A stretch of 64,000 bases of DNA from Paenibacillus_AR sp051594765 (GCF_051594765.1 NZ_JBPPGJ010000007.1:62001-126000); one strand, 5' to 3'. Positions 51,342-60,627 are shown, numbered from the stretch's first letter. Translations and numbers: made by a program. Notes: generated from the letters alone by a model not told the origin.

Positions 51342-52694
51342 ATGGGAATCGGACGCGGATTGATCCGCGGGGTGCTGCTCCTGTTCGCCGCGGCGGCGGG
51401 ACTGCTGCCGGCGGCCCAAGCAGGCGCGGAATCCGGCAGCATGGCACAGCCGGTGTATGTCATTCCGGCGAAGCAGACCATCGAAAACGGACTTCAGCAA
51501 TTTTTGGAACGGGCATACAAGGAAGCGGAGGAAGCCAAGGCCTCCTACGTGATCCTGGAGCTGGATACGCTCGGAGGACGTGTGGATTCGGCGCTGGGTA
51601 TCGGTCAGCTGATCCGGAACAGTACGGTGCCAACGGCAGCCTACGTGCGGGGGAAGGCCATCTCCGCCGGCAGCTACATCGCGCTGAACGCCAACCGCAT
51701 CTACATGGAGCAGGGCAGCTCCATTGGGGCGGCCGCCGTGGTGGATCCCTCCGGCAAAGAGGTGGACAGCGCCAAGGTCATCGCCTTCTGGTCCGCTGAG
51801 ATGCGAAGCGCCGCCGAACTGCGCGGCCGGAATCCGGACATTGCGGTCGGCATGGTCGATAAGAGCCGTGAGGTCCAGGTGCCCCAGCTGGGCAAGACGT
51901 ACGCGAAAGGCGAGATCATCTCCCTGACGGCGGAGGAAGCATTGAAGACCGGATATTCGGACGGTACCGCAGGCTCACGGGAGGAGATTCTGAAGCTGCT
52001 CAAGCTGGACGGAGCCCCGGTCGTAGAGATTCATCCGACCTTCGCGGAGAAGGCGGCCGGATTCTTGACCCAGCCAGCCGTCATGACGCTGCTCTTCATG
52101 TTGGGCCTGGCCGGCATCGCCATCGAATTGTTCGTCCCCGGCTTCGGCTTGCCGGGTATTATCGGGGTCGGCAGCTTCGTGTTGTACTTCTTCGGGCATT
52201 ATGCCGCCGGCTTTGCGGGGGTGGAGGATGTGGCCTTGTTCGTCATCGGCCTGGTGCTGCTGGTGGTGGAGATCTTCGTGCCGGGCTTCGGGATATGGGC
52301 GATCGCAGGAATCATTGCCTTGATGACCGGAGTCCTGATGGCGGCGTACGATTCTTCAGAAGCGGCCAAATCGTTGGGCATCGGCTTCGTACTGGCTCTG
52401 GTGCTGGCCGGAATCGTCATCTACGCCTTCCGTAAGAGAGGAGTGTGGAACCGGTTCATCCTCCGGGAGGCGCTCACCTCGGATCAGGGCTTCGTATCCC
52501 AGCCCGTCAGAGAGGATCTGGTCGGAAGGACGGGACGCACCCTGACGCCCCTGCGTCCGGCCGGTACCGCCGCCATCGGGGGAGAACGGATCGACGTGGT
52601 GACCCTTGGCGGCTTTATTCCGCAAGGGGCTTCCATCCGAGTGGTCAAAGTAGAAGGCGGCCGGATCGTGGTCGGCGAAGCGGAGAATTCCTAA
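51342..52694 (+). CDS. NfeD family protease-like membrane protein (YqeZ-like)
   Basis: This is a long-form NfeD: signal peptide (about 1-28), ClpP-like serine protease domain (35-220) with nucleophile region KAISAGSYIAL (Ser108), then four or five membrane segments (about 235-355) and an OB-fold NfeD domain (about 375-450). It works with the flotillin encoded next, in membrane microdomains that help resist envelope stress and antimicrobials. I chose ATG 51342 (GGGAGG six bases upstream). Upstream in-frame sequence overlaps yqeY and its terminator. The SigW-type promoter is 46 bases upstream. Confidence 0.92.
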   Translation: MGIGRGLIRGVLLLFAAAAGLLPAAQAGAESGSMAQPVYVIPAKQTIENGLQQFLERAYKEAEEAKASYVILELDTLGGRVDSALGIGQLIRNSTVPTAAYVRGKAISAGSYIALNANRIYMEQGSSIGAAAVVDPSGKEVDSAKVIAFWSAEMRSAAELRGRNPDIAVGMVDKSREVQVPQLGKTYAKGEIISLTAEEALKTGYSDGTAGSREEILKLLKLDGAPVVEIHPTFAEKAAGFLTQPAVMTLLFMLGLAGIAIELFVPGFGLPGIIGVGSFVLYFFGHYAAGFAGVEDVALFVIGLVLLVVEIFVPGFGIWAIAGIIALMTGVLMAAYDSSEAAKSLGIGFVLALVLAGIVIYAFRKRGVWNRFILREALTSDQGFVSQPVREDLVGRTGRTLTPLRPAGTAAIGGERIDVVTLGGFIPQGASIRVVKVEGGRIVVGEAENS

Positions 52695-52734
52695 ACAACC
52701 GTTTTACAGATGAGAAGGAGGAGTTTGTCAGCTT

Positions 52735-53721
52735 ATGGAACCTATGGTGATGTTCTTCGTTATCGCGGCACTTGCTCTTGTTGTGCTGTCCGTGTTTTTC
52801 AGCTTCTTCCCGGTGATGCTGTGGATATCCGCCCTGGCATCGGGTGTCCGGGTCGGTATTATCACGCTGGTGGCTATGCGGCTGCGCCGGGTTATCCCGA
52901 GCCGGATCGTCAATCCCCAGATCAAGGCGACCAAGGCAGGACTGGGGCTTAATATCAACCAGCTCGAAAGCCATTATCTGGCCGGCGGCAATGTGGACCG
53001 GGTCGTCAACGCTCTGATCGCGGCCCAGCGTGCCGATATCCCTCTGGGCTTCGAGCGGGCTGCTGCCATCGATCTGGCAGGCCGGGACGTTCTCTTGGCC
53101 GTTCAGATGAGCGTCAACCCGAGGGTTATCGAGACTCCCATCGTAGCGGCAGTTGCCAAGGACGGCATTGAGGTCAAAGTCAAGGCGCGGGTCACGGTAC
53201 GCGCCAATATCGACCGACTGGTCGGCGGCGCCGGTGAAGAGACCATCATCGCGCGGGTTGGCGAGGGTATCGTCACAACCGTAGGCTCCAGCAGCTCCCA
53301 TAAGGATGTGCTGGAGAATCCGGACTCCATCTCCCGCACGGTACTGGGCAAAGGACTTGATGCGGGCACGGCCTTCGAGATTCTCTCCATCGATATCGCG
53401 GACGTTGACGTGGGCAAGAACATCGGCGCCCATCTGCAGACGGAGCAGGCCGAGGCGGATAAGCGCATCGCCCAGGCGAAGGCGGAGGAGCGCCGCGCGA
53501 TGGCGGTCGCCCATGAGCAGGAGATGAAGGCCAAGGTCGTGGAGATGAGGGCCCGGGTGGTGGAATCCGAATCCCAGGTGCCGCTGGCTATGGCGGAAGC
53601 CCTTCGCCAGGGCAAGATCGGGGTCATGGACTACATGAACCTGAAGAACATCGATGCCGACACTCAGATGCGGAGCTCCATCGGCAAGGTGAATGATCCT
53701 GCCAAGCCCGAGAAGGAATGA
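52735..53721 (+). CDS. floA: Flotillin-like protein FloA
   Basis: FloA is a bacterial flotillin that organises functional membrane microdomains. The 328-residue protein has an N-terminal hydrophobic hairpin (about 5-30), an SPFH domain (about 60-230: LAGRDVLLAVQMSVNP, VKARVTVRANIDRLVGGAGE) and a C-terminal EA-rich coiled coil (EQAEADKRIAQAKAEERRAM). Length and sequence are typical of YqfA. It follows nfeD by 40 bases and shares its SigW-type promoter. Confidence 0.97.
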   Translation: MEPMVMFFVIAALALVVLSVFFSFFPVMLWISALASGVRVGIITLVAMRLRRVIPSRIVNPQIKATKAGLGLNINQLESHYLAGGNVDRVVNALIAAQRADIPLGFERAAAIDLAGRDVLLAVQMSVNPRVIETPIVAAVAKDGIEVKVKARVTVRANIDRLVGGAGEETIIARVGEGIVTTVGSSSSHKDVLENPDSISRTVLGKGLDAGTAFEILSIDIADVDVGKNIGAHLQTEQAEADKRIAQAKAEERRAMAVAHEQEMKAKVVEMRARVVESESQVPLAMAEALRQGKIGVMDYMNLKNIDADTQMRSSIGKVNDPAKPEKE

Positions 53722-53754
53722 GCATGACGGCGAAGACGGGCAGGAGGTGACGGC

Positions 53755-54237
53755 ATGGAGAGCTTGCTGCAGTGGATCGGCAAAAATCCGGGGGTCCTGG
53801 TGATCCTCTTCGCTTTGGCAGGACCCTTGTGGGGCTATATCCGCCAGTCGTCGCGGGGCGGAGCGGGCCGGGGGCCCGCTCCTATGCCCAGCTTCGGGGG
53901 AGGACCCGGCGAACGGAAGCCGCCGGAGGCCGCCCCTTCGATGGGAAGCGGGCAGCAGGAGCCGGAGGTGTGGGCTGAGAAGGCACTCCGCCGTTATCAA
54001 GAAACGGCGGGTGCCGGGGAAGGAATTACCATGGAGGGGGAGGAGAGTCCCTCTTCCCGAAGGGCACCGGTGACCAGCACCGCATCGACCCCTCCAAGGC
54101 CCGCAGGACCGGCACAGCCGACGCCGGCGGCTGCCGGAGGCGTTCCCGCGCCGGCAGGAGAGGAAATGGTCCGCGCCGTGGTCTGGGCGGAAATTCTGGG
54201 ACCGCCAAGAGCGAAGAAGCCCTACGGGCGGCCATAA
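53755..54237 (+). CDS. Hypothetical membrane-anchored protein downstream of floA
   Basis: I cannot assign a family to this 160-residue product. It has one N-terminal membrane segment (VLVILFALAGPLWGYI, about 13-28). A long Pro/Gly/Ala/Ser-rich low-complexity region (about 32-140) follows, and the protein ends in a short ordered segment (MVRAVVWAEILGPPRAKKPY). It occupies the position of yqfB in the B. subtilis operon but does not resemble it clearly. ATG 53755 with AGGAGGTGA upstream. The end motif could bind a partner, perhaps FloA or NfeD. A UUCG-loop terminator follows. Confidence 0.7.
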   Translation: MESLLQWIGKNPGVLVILFALAGPLWGYIRQSSRGGAGRGPAPMPSFGGGPGERKPPEAAPSMGSGQQEPEVWAEKALRRYQETAGAGEGITMEGEESPSSRRAPVTSTASTPPRPAGPAQPTPAAAGGVPAPAGEEMVRAVVWAEILGPPRAKKPYGRP

Positions 54238-54251
54238 AACGATTTAAACAC

Positions 54252-54290
54252 AACCATCGGTCAGCTTTCGAGCTGAGCCGGTGGTTTTTT
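54252..54290 (+). terminator. Terminator of the nfeD-floA operon
   Basis: AACCATCGGTCAGCT (54252-54266) pairs with AGCTGAGCCGGTGGTT (54271-54286) around a TTCG tetraloop with one bulge, followed by TTTTTT. Confidence 0.9.
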
Positions 54291-54329
54291 GTTTTGGGGG
54301 ACAACCATTTCCGTTCGGGGCCGGGACGC

Positions 54330-54358
54330 TCATATTTGGGCCTGCAGCCGCATAGTGT
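54330..54358 (+). promoter_or_regulatory. SigE (mother cell) promoter of yqfC-yqfD
   Basis: TCATATT (54330-54336) matches the SigE -35 KMATATT fully. 14 bases later CATAGTGT (54351-54358) matches the -10 CATANNNT. yqfCD is SigE-controlled in B. subtilis. Confidence 0.7.
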
Positions 54359-54447
54359 GTAAGGATACGAGGTCTCTCTTTGTGTTCCAACCAGGCGTCA
54401 GTCCGGGCAGGAACGGGTTAATCGAGCTTGGGAGGTAGAGCCGACGC

Positions 54448-54726
54448 ATGCGCCGTTTCCGGAAAAAGATCAACCACTGGACCACCAAAATCTTGGACGT
54501 ACCGCCTGATATCACCATGGACCTGCCCCGGCTGACCATGATCGGCAATATGAGGCTGTACATCGAGAATCATCGGGGTGTGCTGCATTTTTCTGACCAG
54601 CACTTGAAGCTGGCCTTATCGAAAGGATCCTTGGAGATCCGCGGAGCCAATCTGGTGATCCGGACGATCATGCCGGAAGAGGTGCTGGTGGAGGGCGCCA
54701 TACTGGAGCTGAAATATATCCAATAG
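54448..54726 (+). CDS. yqfC: Sporulation protein YqfC
   Basis: This 92-residue protein belongs to the YqfC/YabP-like sporulation family. Characteristic stretches are LPRLTMIGNMRLYIENHRG and LEIRGANLVIRTIMPEEVLV. It is needed in the mother cell, with mutants in Bacillus reported to sporulate poorly. The molecular role is unclear. It begins at ATG 54448 (GGGAGG 13 bases upstream, a slightly long gap) and is followed 13 bases later by yqfD. Confidence 0.92.
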   Translation: MRRFRKKINHWTTKILDVPPDITMDLPRLTMIGNMRLYIENHRGVLHFSDQHLKLALSKGSLEIRGANLVIRTIMPEEVLVEGAILELKYIQ

Positions 54727-54739
54727 AAGGGTGATGAAC

Positions 54740-55927
54740 ATGCAGCCACATTTCGTCAGATCCATAAGGGGATATGTTACGGTCACGGTTCGGGGCAAGG
54801 AGCTGGAGAGCTTCTTGAACCGCGCCGTCACCCAGGGCTATACCCTGTGGGACATTCGTCGGACAGGCCTGAAGGAAGCCCGGACCAATATTCTGATCCG
54901 TGACTTTTTCCGGCTTCGCGCGCTCTTGAAGGAGACAGGCTGTCGGGTCCACGTGGAGAAGCGCCGGGGCTTCCCCTTTTTTCTCGGCAAGCTGGAGAAG
55001 CGGAAGTTTTTCGTGGCGGGACTGGTCGGCTTCTTCGCCGGCATCTATTTGCTCTCGTCGGTCATCTGGCAGGTCCGGGTGGAAGGCAATGAGACGATTG
55101 CGACGCATGAAATTCTGCAGGCGGCGGCGACGCAGGGGATCAAGCCGTATCAGTGGAAGTTCCGGCTGAAGCCGATGGAGGAGCTGGCCCGCGGGCTCCA
55201 TGGACAGCTTCCCAGCGTCTCCTGGGTCGGCGTCGAGCGGCAGGGGACCCGGATTACCATCCGCATCGTGGAATCGGCCCGTCCCGAGCAGCGCGAGCTG
55301 TTGAATCCCCGCCATCTGGTGGCGTCCAAGAGCGCCGTGGTGACCCAGGTGACCTCTACCAAGGGCAAGCCGGTGGTGGAGCCGAACCGGTATGTCCGCA
55401 AAGGGGACGTGCTGATCTCCGGCATCATCGGCGATGAGACGAACAACCAGATCGTTCCGGCGGAAGGAAAGGTCAAGGGGATCGTCTGGTACGAATCGAA
55501 GCTGGAGATTCCGTTGACCCAGCAGTTCAAGACGTATACCGGGGAGAGCTACAGCAAGCAATATGTCGTGTTCGGAGGCCGCGCGCTGCAGCTCACGGGC
55601 TACGGCCAAGAGGGGTACGGCACCTCCGAATCCGAATCCGACCGCAAAACGCTGGGCTGGAGGCAGTATGTTCTGCCCGTAGGGTGGCTGAAGGAGACGA
55701 TCCGGGAAACCAAGGAGGAGTCGGTTCCGCTGGACGAGTCCGCCGCCCGTTCCGCCGGCATCGAGAGAGCCAAGGCCGACATCCTGATGAAAGCCGGGCA
55801 GGAGGCCCGGTTCGTCTCGTACCACGTGCTGCAGGACAAGGTGGAGAACGGGAAGATCAGCATGCAGGTGCTCTTCCAGGTGGAGGAGAACATATCGGAG
55901 GAGCTGGCCATCGTGCCGGGGCAATAA
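54740..55927 (+). CDS. yqfD: Sporulation protein YqfD
   Basis: YqfD is a mother-cell membrane protein annotated as a stage IV sporulation protein, required for efficient sporulation. The 395-residue product has an N-terminal soluble part (GYVTVTVRGKELESFLNRA), a membrane segment at about 90-110 (FFVAGLVGFFAGIYLLSSVI) and a large outer region (VEGNETIATHEILQAA, then GTRITIRIVE, YVRKGDVLISGIIGD). ATG 54740 gives a proper gap to AGAAGG. GTG 54731 and ATG 54734 are also in frame. A hairpin without a T-run follows. Confidence 0.92.
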   Translation: MQPHFVRSIRGYVTVTVRGKELESFLNRAVTQGYTLWDIRRTGLKEARTNILIRDFFRLRALLKETGCRVHVEKRRGFPFFLGKLEKRKFFVAGLVGFFAGIYLLSSVIWQVRVEGNETIATHEILQAAATQGIKPYQWKFRLKPMEELARGLHGQLPSVSWVGVERQGTRITIRIVESARPEQRELLNPRHLVASKSAVVTQVTSTKGKPVVEPNRYVRKGDVLISGIIGDETNNQIVPAEGKVKGIVWYESKLEIPLTQQFKTYTGESYSKQYVVFGGRALQLTGYGQEGYGTSESESDRKTLGWRQYVLPVGWLKETIRETKEESVPLDESAARSAGIERAKADILMKAGQEARFVSYHVLQDKVENGKISMQVLFQVEENISEELAIVPGQ

Positions 55928-55937
55928 AAAGCGAGAG

Positions 55938-55960
55938 ACCCATGCCGGACAGGCATGGGT
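55938..55960 (+). terminator. Hairpin after yqfD
   Basis: ACCCATGCC (55938-55946) pairs perfectly with GGCATGGGT (55952-55960), but only TTCGTCC follows, so it is a weak terminator. Confidence 0.5.
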
Positions 55961-55998
55961 TCGTCCGTTGTCTCCAGCCCTTCAAATCCTACCAAAAT

Positions 55999-56028
55999 TT
56001 GCGTACAAGCACACATATACGCTACAAT
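55999..56028 (+). promoter_or_regulatory. SigA promoter of the phoH-recO operon
   Basis: TTGCGT (55999-56004), 18 bases, TACAAT (56023-56028). It probably starts the long unit phoH, yqfF, ybeY, dgkA, cdd, era, yqzL, recO, as no terminator is seen between them. Confidence 0.65.
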
Positions 56029-56093
56029 TTAACGTATACTTAAAGGGAATCTTTCACCTGGAAGCAGGCGTACAACAAGGAGACTGAGGCCAT

Positions 56094-57071
56094 TTGACTG
56101 ACAACAAGCTGGAGCAAACGATCAAGATTCAAGTGAAGGACACGAAGGAAGCCATGGCCCTGTTCGGGCCTCAGGATAAATTCCTCCATATGATCGAAGA
56201 GGAATACACCTCGCGGATCTACTCCCGTGACGAGGAGATTGCGGTTCAGGGCCCTGCCAAGGAGACCGAGTCTCTGAAGCAGCTGTTCGAGGTGCTGCTG
56301 GCTCTCGTCCGCAACAACTATCCGTTGTCGGAGCGCGATGTGTCCTATGCCGTCGAGTTGGCCAAGCAGATGAAGGCGGATCAGCTTCTGGAGCTGTTCA
56401 AGGGCGAGATCGCCGTTACCCACCGGGGCAAGCCCATCCGCGTCAAGACCATCGGCCAGAAGCGGTACGTGAATCAGATCAAGAAGCAGGATATCGTGTT
56501 CGGCATCGGCCCGGCCGGTACGGGCAAGACGTATCTGGCCGTTGTTCTTGCTGTCGTGGCTCTGAAGGAAGGCTCGGTGAAGCGGATCGTGCTGACCCGG
56601 CCGGCTGTAGAGGCGGGAGAGAATCTGGGCTTCCTGCCAGGGGACCTGCAGGAGAAGGTTGACCCTTATCTAAGGCCATTGTATGATGCACTTAACGACG
56701 TGCTGGGCCCGGAGCAGGTGGCCAAGTCCTTGGAGCGCGGCCTTCTGGAGATCGCTCCGCTGGCCTATATGAGGGGCCGGACTCTGGACGATTCCTTCAT
56801 CATCATGGACGAGGCTCAGAACTCGACTCCCGAGCAGATGAAGATGTTCCTGACCCGATTGGGCTTCGGCTCCAAGATGGTCATTACGGGAGATGTGACC
56901 CAGATCGACCTGCCCAAGGGCAAAAAATCAGGCTTGGTGGAAGCCAGCCGGATTCTGAAGAATGTGGAGGAAATCGGATTCGTTCATTTCGACGAGCAGG
57001 ATGTGGTGCGCCACTCCCTCGTTCAGAAGATTATCGTCGCCTATACGGAAGACGCAGAGCGGAACGGATGA
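56094..57071 (+). CDS. phoH: PhoH family ATPase
   Basis: PhoH-like proteins are ATPases linked to RNA metabolism, often found with YbeY. The 325-residue protein has an N-terminal KH-like region (to about 120), then Walker A GIGPAGTGKTYLAV (about 138-151), FLPGDLQEKVDPYLRPLYDA and Walker B FIIMDEAQNSTPEQMK, followed by VITGDVTQIDLP. The start is TTG 56094 with AAGGAG 11 bases upstream. It is the first gene of the operon leading to recO, in the same order as B. subtilis. Confidence 0.95.
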   Translation: MTDNKLEQTIKIQVKDTKEAMALFGPQDKFLHMIEEEYTSRIYSRDEEIAVQGPAKETESLKQLFEVLLALVRNNYPLSERDVSYAVELAKQMKADQLLELFKGEIAVTHRGKPIRVKTIGQKRYVNQIKKQDIVFGIGPAGTGKTYLAVVLAVVALKEGSVKRIVLTRPAVEAGENLGFLPGDLQEKVDPYLRPLYDALNDVLGPEQVAKSLERGLLEIAPLAYMRGRTLDDSFIIMDEAQNSTPEQMKMFLTRLGFGSKMVITGDVTQIDLPKGKKSGLVEASRILKNVEEIGFVHFDEQDVVRHSLVQKIIVAYTEDAERNG

Positions 57072-57158
57072 GCTGAGCCGGTCCTACCGGTCCGGAAGGC
57101 TGCAGCGTAGAGAGAAAGGCTGGGGGCAGTCGCAGGTATGGGAAGGGAATGACGTTCC

Positions 57159-59393
57159 ATGGTCCGTAACGAAGTGTCGGTAAAGGGGAAACTCAGTTAT
57201 TGGCAGGGGGGATGGAGGTACTCCGGCACCGTGCGGCTATTGCTGTTCGTGTTGCTTGGGGTGCTGTTTTACATTTCCCTCTCCGGCAAGCTGGTACCCG
57301 AGACGTATGATATTGAGCCGAATACGGTGGCCGAATCCACCATCCGGTCTCCGGTCCAGCTTCAGCTGGAGAAGGAGACACTGAAGGCGCGGGAGGATGC
57401 CGCCGCCAAGGTGCCGCCGGTCTATCAAGCGGTATCCTTGAAGAACGAGACCCTCATCGACAGCCTGTATGAGAAGCTGCTCCAGAACAACGCCGACACC
57501 AGTCTGGCTCTGGAGCTGAAGGTTAGTCTGTACAAGGACTTATTTCCTTCCTTATTGAAAGATTTCATCCGCCAGACCTCGACCGGACTGTCCCGCAACA
57601 GCTTGAATACCGGGAAGCTGGCCACGGAAGCCGAGGCGCGGATGACGGAGCAGATCTACAAGCTGCCGGAGGAGTCCTATTACAAGCTGCCGAGACTTAC
57701 GAAGGAAGATCTGGCGGCCATGCAGCTGGTCACGGTGGAGATCGTCCAGAAGCTGACCACGGAGCAGATCCGGGACGCCGCCTCGGCTAGGACCAAGGTG
57801 ACGGAGCTGGTGAATTCCTCCAATCTCACGAAGAATACCCAGCGGGAGCTGGTTCAGGAAATCGCCCGCTTCGCCATTATGCCGAATACGTTCTATAACG
57901 AGGCGGCCACCGAGGAAGCGAAGACCAAGGCCCGGGAAGACACTCCGCCGGTCTACATCAACAAGAACGACGTGGTGGTGGAGAAGGGCGCGCTGATAAC
58001 CGAGGAGATCTATCAGCGGCTGGAGAAGCTCGATCTCTTGAAGGACAAGCGCAATTATTGGCCCCAATTAGGCTTGGTTCTGATGACGGCGCTGTTCGTG
58101 GTAGGCTTCCTGATCAATATCCGTCAGGGCAGTTCCCAGGTCAGCACCACCAACAATGCGCAGATGCTGCTTCTGCTGGTGGTGCTGGCGGCGCATCTGC
58201 TGGTGCTGAATCTGGTATCCATGGCGCAGTCGCTGGAGTATCCGTTCATCGGATATCTGGCCCCCGTATCGATGGGCACCATGATGATCGCGCTCCTGAT
58301 GAACACCCGGCTGGCTTTCCTGACGGGGGTGCTGACGAGCGTCGTATCCAGCATCATCTTCAATAACCAGACGGATATGCTGTTCGATTTCCGGTACGGA
58401 TTCGTGGCGATGGTGATGAACTTTACCGCGGTGCATTCGCTGCATCGTGCAAGCCAGCGTTCCTCGATTCTCCGGGCGGGGATCATGGTGTCCCTGTTCG
58501 GTCTCTTGTCCATGCTGGTTCTGTTCCTCCTGGATATTCACTACACCGTGAAGGACATCACGTTCGCCAGCTTCTTCATGTTGGGAGGCGGCCTGCTGAC
58601 GGCGGTTCTGGTCATCGGGCTGATGCCGTTTTTCGAAACCGCATTCGGGATCCTGTCCCCGCTCAAGCTGGTGGAGCTGTCGAATCCGAACCATCCTCTG
58701 CTGCGCAAGCTGCTGACGGAGACGCCGGGGACGTACCATCACAGCGTCATGGTGGGCAACCTGTCCGAGGCGGCGGCGGAGGCGGTGGGGGCCGACGGCC
58801 TGCTCTGCCGGGTCGGGTCCTATTACCACGATATCGGCAAGACGAAGCGGCCCAGCTATTTTATCGAGAACCAGCAGAATATCGAGAATCCTCACGACAG
58901 CATCGACCCGTCGCTCAGCAAGTCCATCATTGTGGCTCACGCACGGGACGGGGTGGAGATGCTGAAGGAGTACAAGATTCCGAAGCAGATCCGGGATATT
59001 ACAGAGCAGCATCACGGCACGACGCTCCTGAAGTATTTCTACATCAAGGCCGTACAGCAGCTGGGTGAGGATTCGGACAAAAAGGTGCCCGAGGAAGATT
59101 ACCGTTACCCGGGGCCCAAAGCCCAGACCAAGGAAGCGGCTATCGTCGGCATCGCTGACAGCGTGGAGGCCGCCGTCCGCTCCCTCCGGAATCCGACCAT
59201 TGAGCAGATCGACTCCATCGTCCAGAAGATCATCAAGAGCCGCCTGGATGACGGACAGTTCAACGAGTGCGACCTGACTCTGAAGGAGCTGGATACGGTT
59301 GCGAAGGCACTGAAGGAAACGCTGCTCGGCATCTTTCATTCCCGGATCGAATATCCCAGCGATTTGCCCAAAAACCATGAGAACAAAGGATGA
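57159..59393 (+). CDS. pgpH: 7TM-HD family cyclic di-AMP phosphodiesterase (PgpH/YqfF)
   Basis: This 744-residue membrane protein has one N-terminal membrane segment (about 23-42), a large extracellular region (about 45-300), seven membrane segments (about 305-500) and a cytoplasmic HD domain. The metal motif is HHSVMVGNL with YYHDIGK (about 530-570), and TEQHHGTTLL and GIADSVEAAVRS follow. The family hydrolyses cyclic di-AMP. Start ATG 57159. It overlaps ybeY by four bases (ATGA). Confidence 0.95.
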   Translation: MVRNEVSVKGKLSYWQGGWRYSGTVRLLLFVLLGVLFYISLSGKLVPETYDIEPNTVAESTIRSPVQLQLEKETLKAREDAAAKVPPVYQAVSLKNETLIDSLYEKLLQNNADTSLALELKVSLYKDLFPSLLKDFIRQTSTGLSRNSLNTGKLATEAEARMTEQIYKLPEESYYKLPRLTKEDLAAMQLVTVEIVQKLTTEQIRDAASARTKVTELVNSSNLTKNTQRELVQEIARFAIMPNTFYNEAATEEAKTKAREDTPPVYINKNDVVVEKGALITEEIYQRLEKLDLLKDKRNYWPQLGLVLMTALFVVGFLINIRQGSSQVSTTNNAQMLLLLVVLAAHLLVLNLVSMAQSLEYPFIGYLAPVSMGTMMIALLMNTRLAFLTGVLTSVVSSIIFNNQTDMLFDFRYGFVAMVMNFTAVHSLHRASQRSSILRAGIMVSLFGLLSMLVLFLLDIHYTVKDITFASFFMLGGGLLTAVLVIGLMPFFETAFGILSPLKLVELSNPNHPLLRKLLTETPGTYHHSVMVGNLSEAAAEAVGADGLLCRVGSYYHDIGKTKRPSYFIENQQNIENPHDSIDPSLSKSIIVAHARDGVEMLKEYKIPKQIRDITEQHHGTTLLKYFYIKAVQQLGEDSDKKVPEEDYRYPGPKAQTKEAAIVGIADSVEAAVRSLRNPTIEQIDSIVQKIIKSRLDDGQFNECDLTLKELDTVAKALKETLLGIFHSRIEYPSDLPKNHENKG

Positions 59394-59938
59394 TCCCATT
59401 GAATCTGTATTTGGAATGCGTCAACGATCAGGAAGCCTACGAGATCGGCGAGGTGCTGCTCGGCAAGCTGAAGCAGCTTCTGGCTCTGGCCGGCGAGCAG
59501 GAGGGCGTGGATTCCGGTGAGTTGGCCTTGAGCTTCGTGGATGACGAGACCATCCACCAGCTGAATAAGGAGTACCGGGGCATGGATAAGCCCACGGACG
59601 TGCTCTCCTTCGCCATGACGGAGCGCGGCGACGACGAGCTGGAGATCCACTACGGCGACATGGAAGTGGAGACCGTGGAGCTGGAAGGGCTCGAAGGCGA
59701 GGAGCTGGACGAAGGCACTCCCGTGTTGGCCGAGCCCCTAGGGGACATCATCATCTCCGTGCCGCGGGCCATCGCCCAGGCCGAGGATTACGGGCATTCG
59801 GTGGAGCGGGAGATCGCCTTCCTGTTCGTTCACGGCTTCCTTCACCTGATCGGGTACGACCACGAGACCGAAGAGGACGAGAAGAACATGTTTGCGAAGC
59901 AGGAGCAGATCCTCTCGAAGGCGGGGATCACCCGTTGA
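59390..59938 (+). CDS. ybeY: Endoribonuclease YbeY
   Basis: YbeY is a metal-dependent endoribonuclease for 16S rRNA 3'-end maturation and ribosome quality control. The 182-residue protein has DDETIHQLNKEYRGMDKPTD and VLSFAM, then GDIIISVP, and the zinc motif FVHGFLHLIGYDHE. Between them is an acidic insertion (about 88-110, Glu-rich, around VELEGLEGEELDEG) that makes it longer than the usual 155-160. ATG 59390 overlaps the yqfF stop. Confidence 0.95.
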   Translation: MIPLNLYLECVNDQEAYEIGEVLLGKLKQLLALAGEQEGVDSGELALSFVDDETIHQLNKEYRGMDKPTDVLSFAMTERGDDELEIHYGDMEVETVELEGLEGEELDEGTPVLAEPLGDIIISVPRAIAQAEDYGHSVEREIAFLFVHGFLHLIGYDHETEEDEKNMFAKQEQILSKAGITR

Positions 59939-60627
59939 ATCCCTTGGTCCGCTGGTTAAAAAGCATGCGCTATGCCTACGAAGGACTCCAATACGCGCTG
60001 ACGACGCAGCCGAACATGAAATTCCACTTCTTCGCGTCCTTCGCCGTGCTGGTATCCGCTCTGTTCTTTCGCTTGCCGCGGACCGACATTCTGCTCTTGC
60101 TCCTGGCGATCACCTTGGTCATCGTAACGGAATTGATTAACACCGGGATTGAGAAAACCGTCGATCTCGCCATGCCCGAACGGCACCCGCTCGCCAAGAT
60201 CGCAAAGGACACGGCGGCTGCCGCGGTACTGGTGACGGCGGTTTTTGCGGTAGCGGTGGGCATCGCGGTCTTCTACGGTCCGGTGGAGCGATGGATCCGG
60301 CACCGGGAGCATCCCGAGGTTCCGCTGTCCATCGGGTCGGTCTGGCTCTATCTTACGCTCGTCGTACTGGCGGTGATCGTGGCGGAGACCCGGTTCCGGA
60401 ACAGCGACCGGCTGCGGCCCAGCTTATGGATGGCCGTCTCCGTGTCCGTCAGTATGCTGATCACGCTCAAAAGCGGGGACACGTTGGTGGGGCTCTTAGC
60501 CTTCGGCATGTCGGGCATGTTCTTGGTCATGCTGTACGAGAAGCAAAGCCGGTCGCTGCCGGGCTTGGTCTTCGGCGGACTGATCGGCGCGGCGCTGACG
60601 GTGCTGTCGTATTATTTGGGCCGGTAG
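59935..60627 (+). CDS. dgkA: Diacylglycerol/undecaprenol kinase family protein with C-terminal membrane extension
   Basis: The N-terminal 115 residues are a complete DgkA/UdpK unit: QPNMKFHFFASFAVLVSALF, then VTELINTGIEKTVDL (catalytic Glu) and HPLAKIAKDTAAAAVLV. In Gram-positives this enzyme phosphorylates undecaprenol to regenerate the lipid carrier. The remaining 110 residues add about three more membrane segments (from WLYLTLVVLAVIVAE to GLIGAALTVLSYYLG) that B. subtilis DgkA (123 residues) lacks. Start TTG 59935 overlaps the ybeY stop by three bases. Confidence 0.9.
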   Translation: MNPLVRWLKSMRYAYEGLQYALTTQPNMKFHFFASFAVLVSALFFRLPRTDILLLLLAITLVIVTELINTGIEKTVDLAMPERHPLAKIAKDTAAAAVLVTAVFAVAVGIAVFYGPVERWIRHREHPEVPLSIGSVWLYLTLVVLAVIVAETRFRNSDRLRPSLWMAVSVSVSMLITLKSGDTLVGLLAFGMSGMFLVMLYEKQSRSLPGLVFGGLIGAALTVLSYYLGR

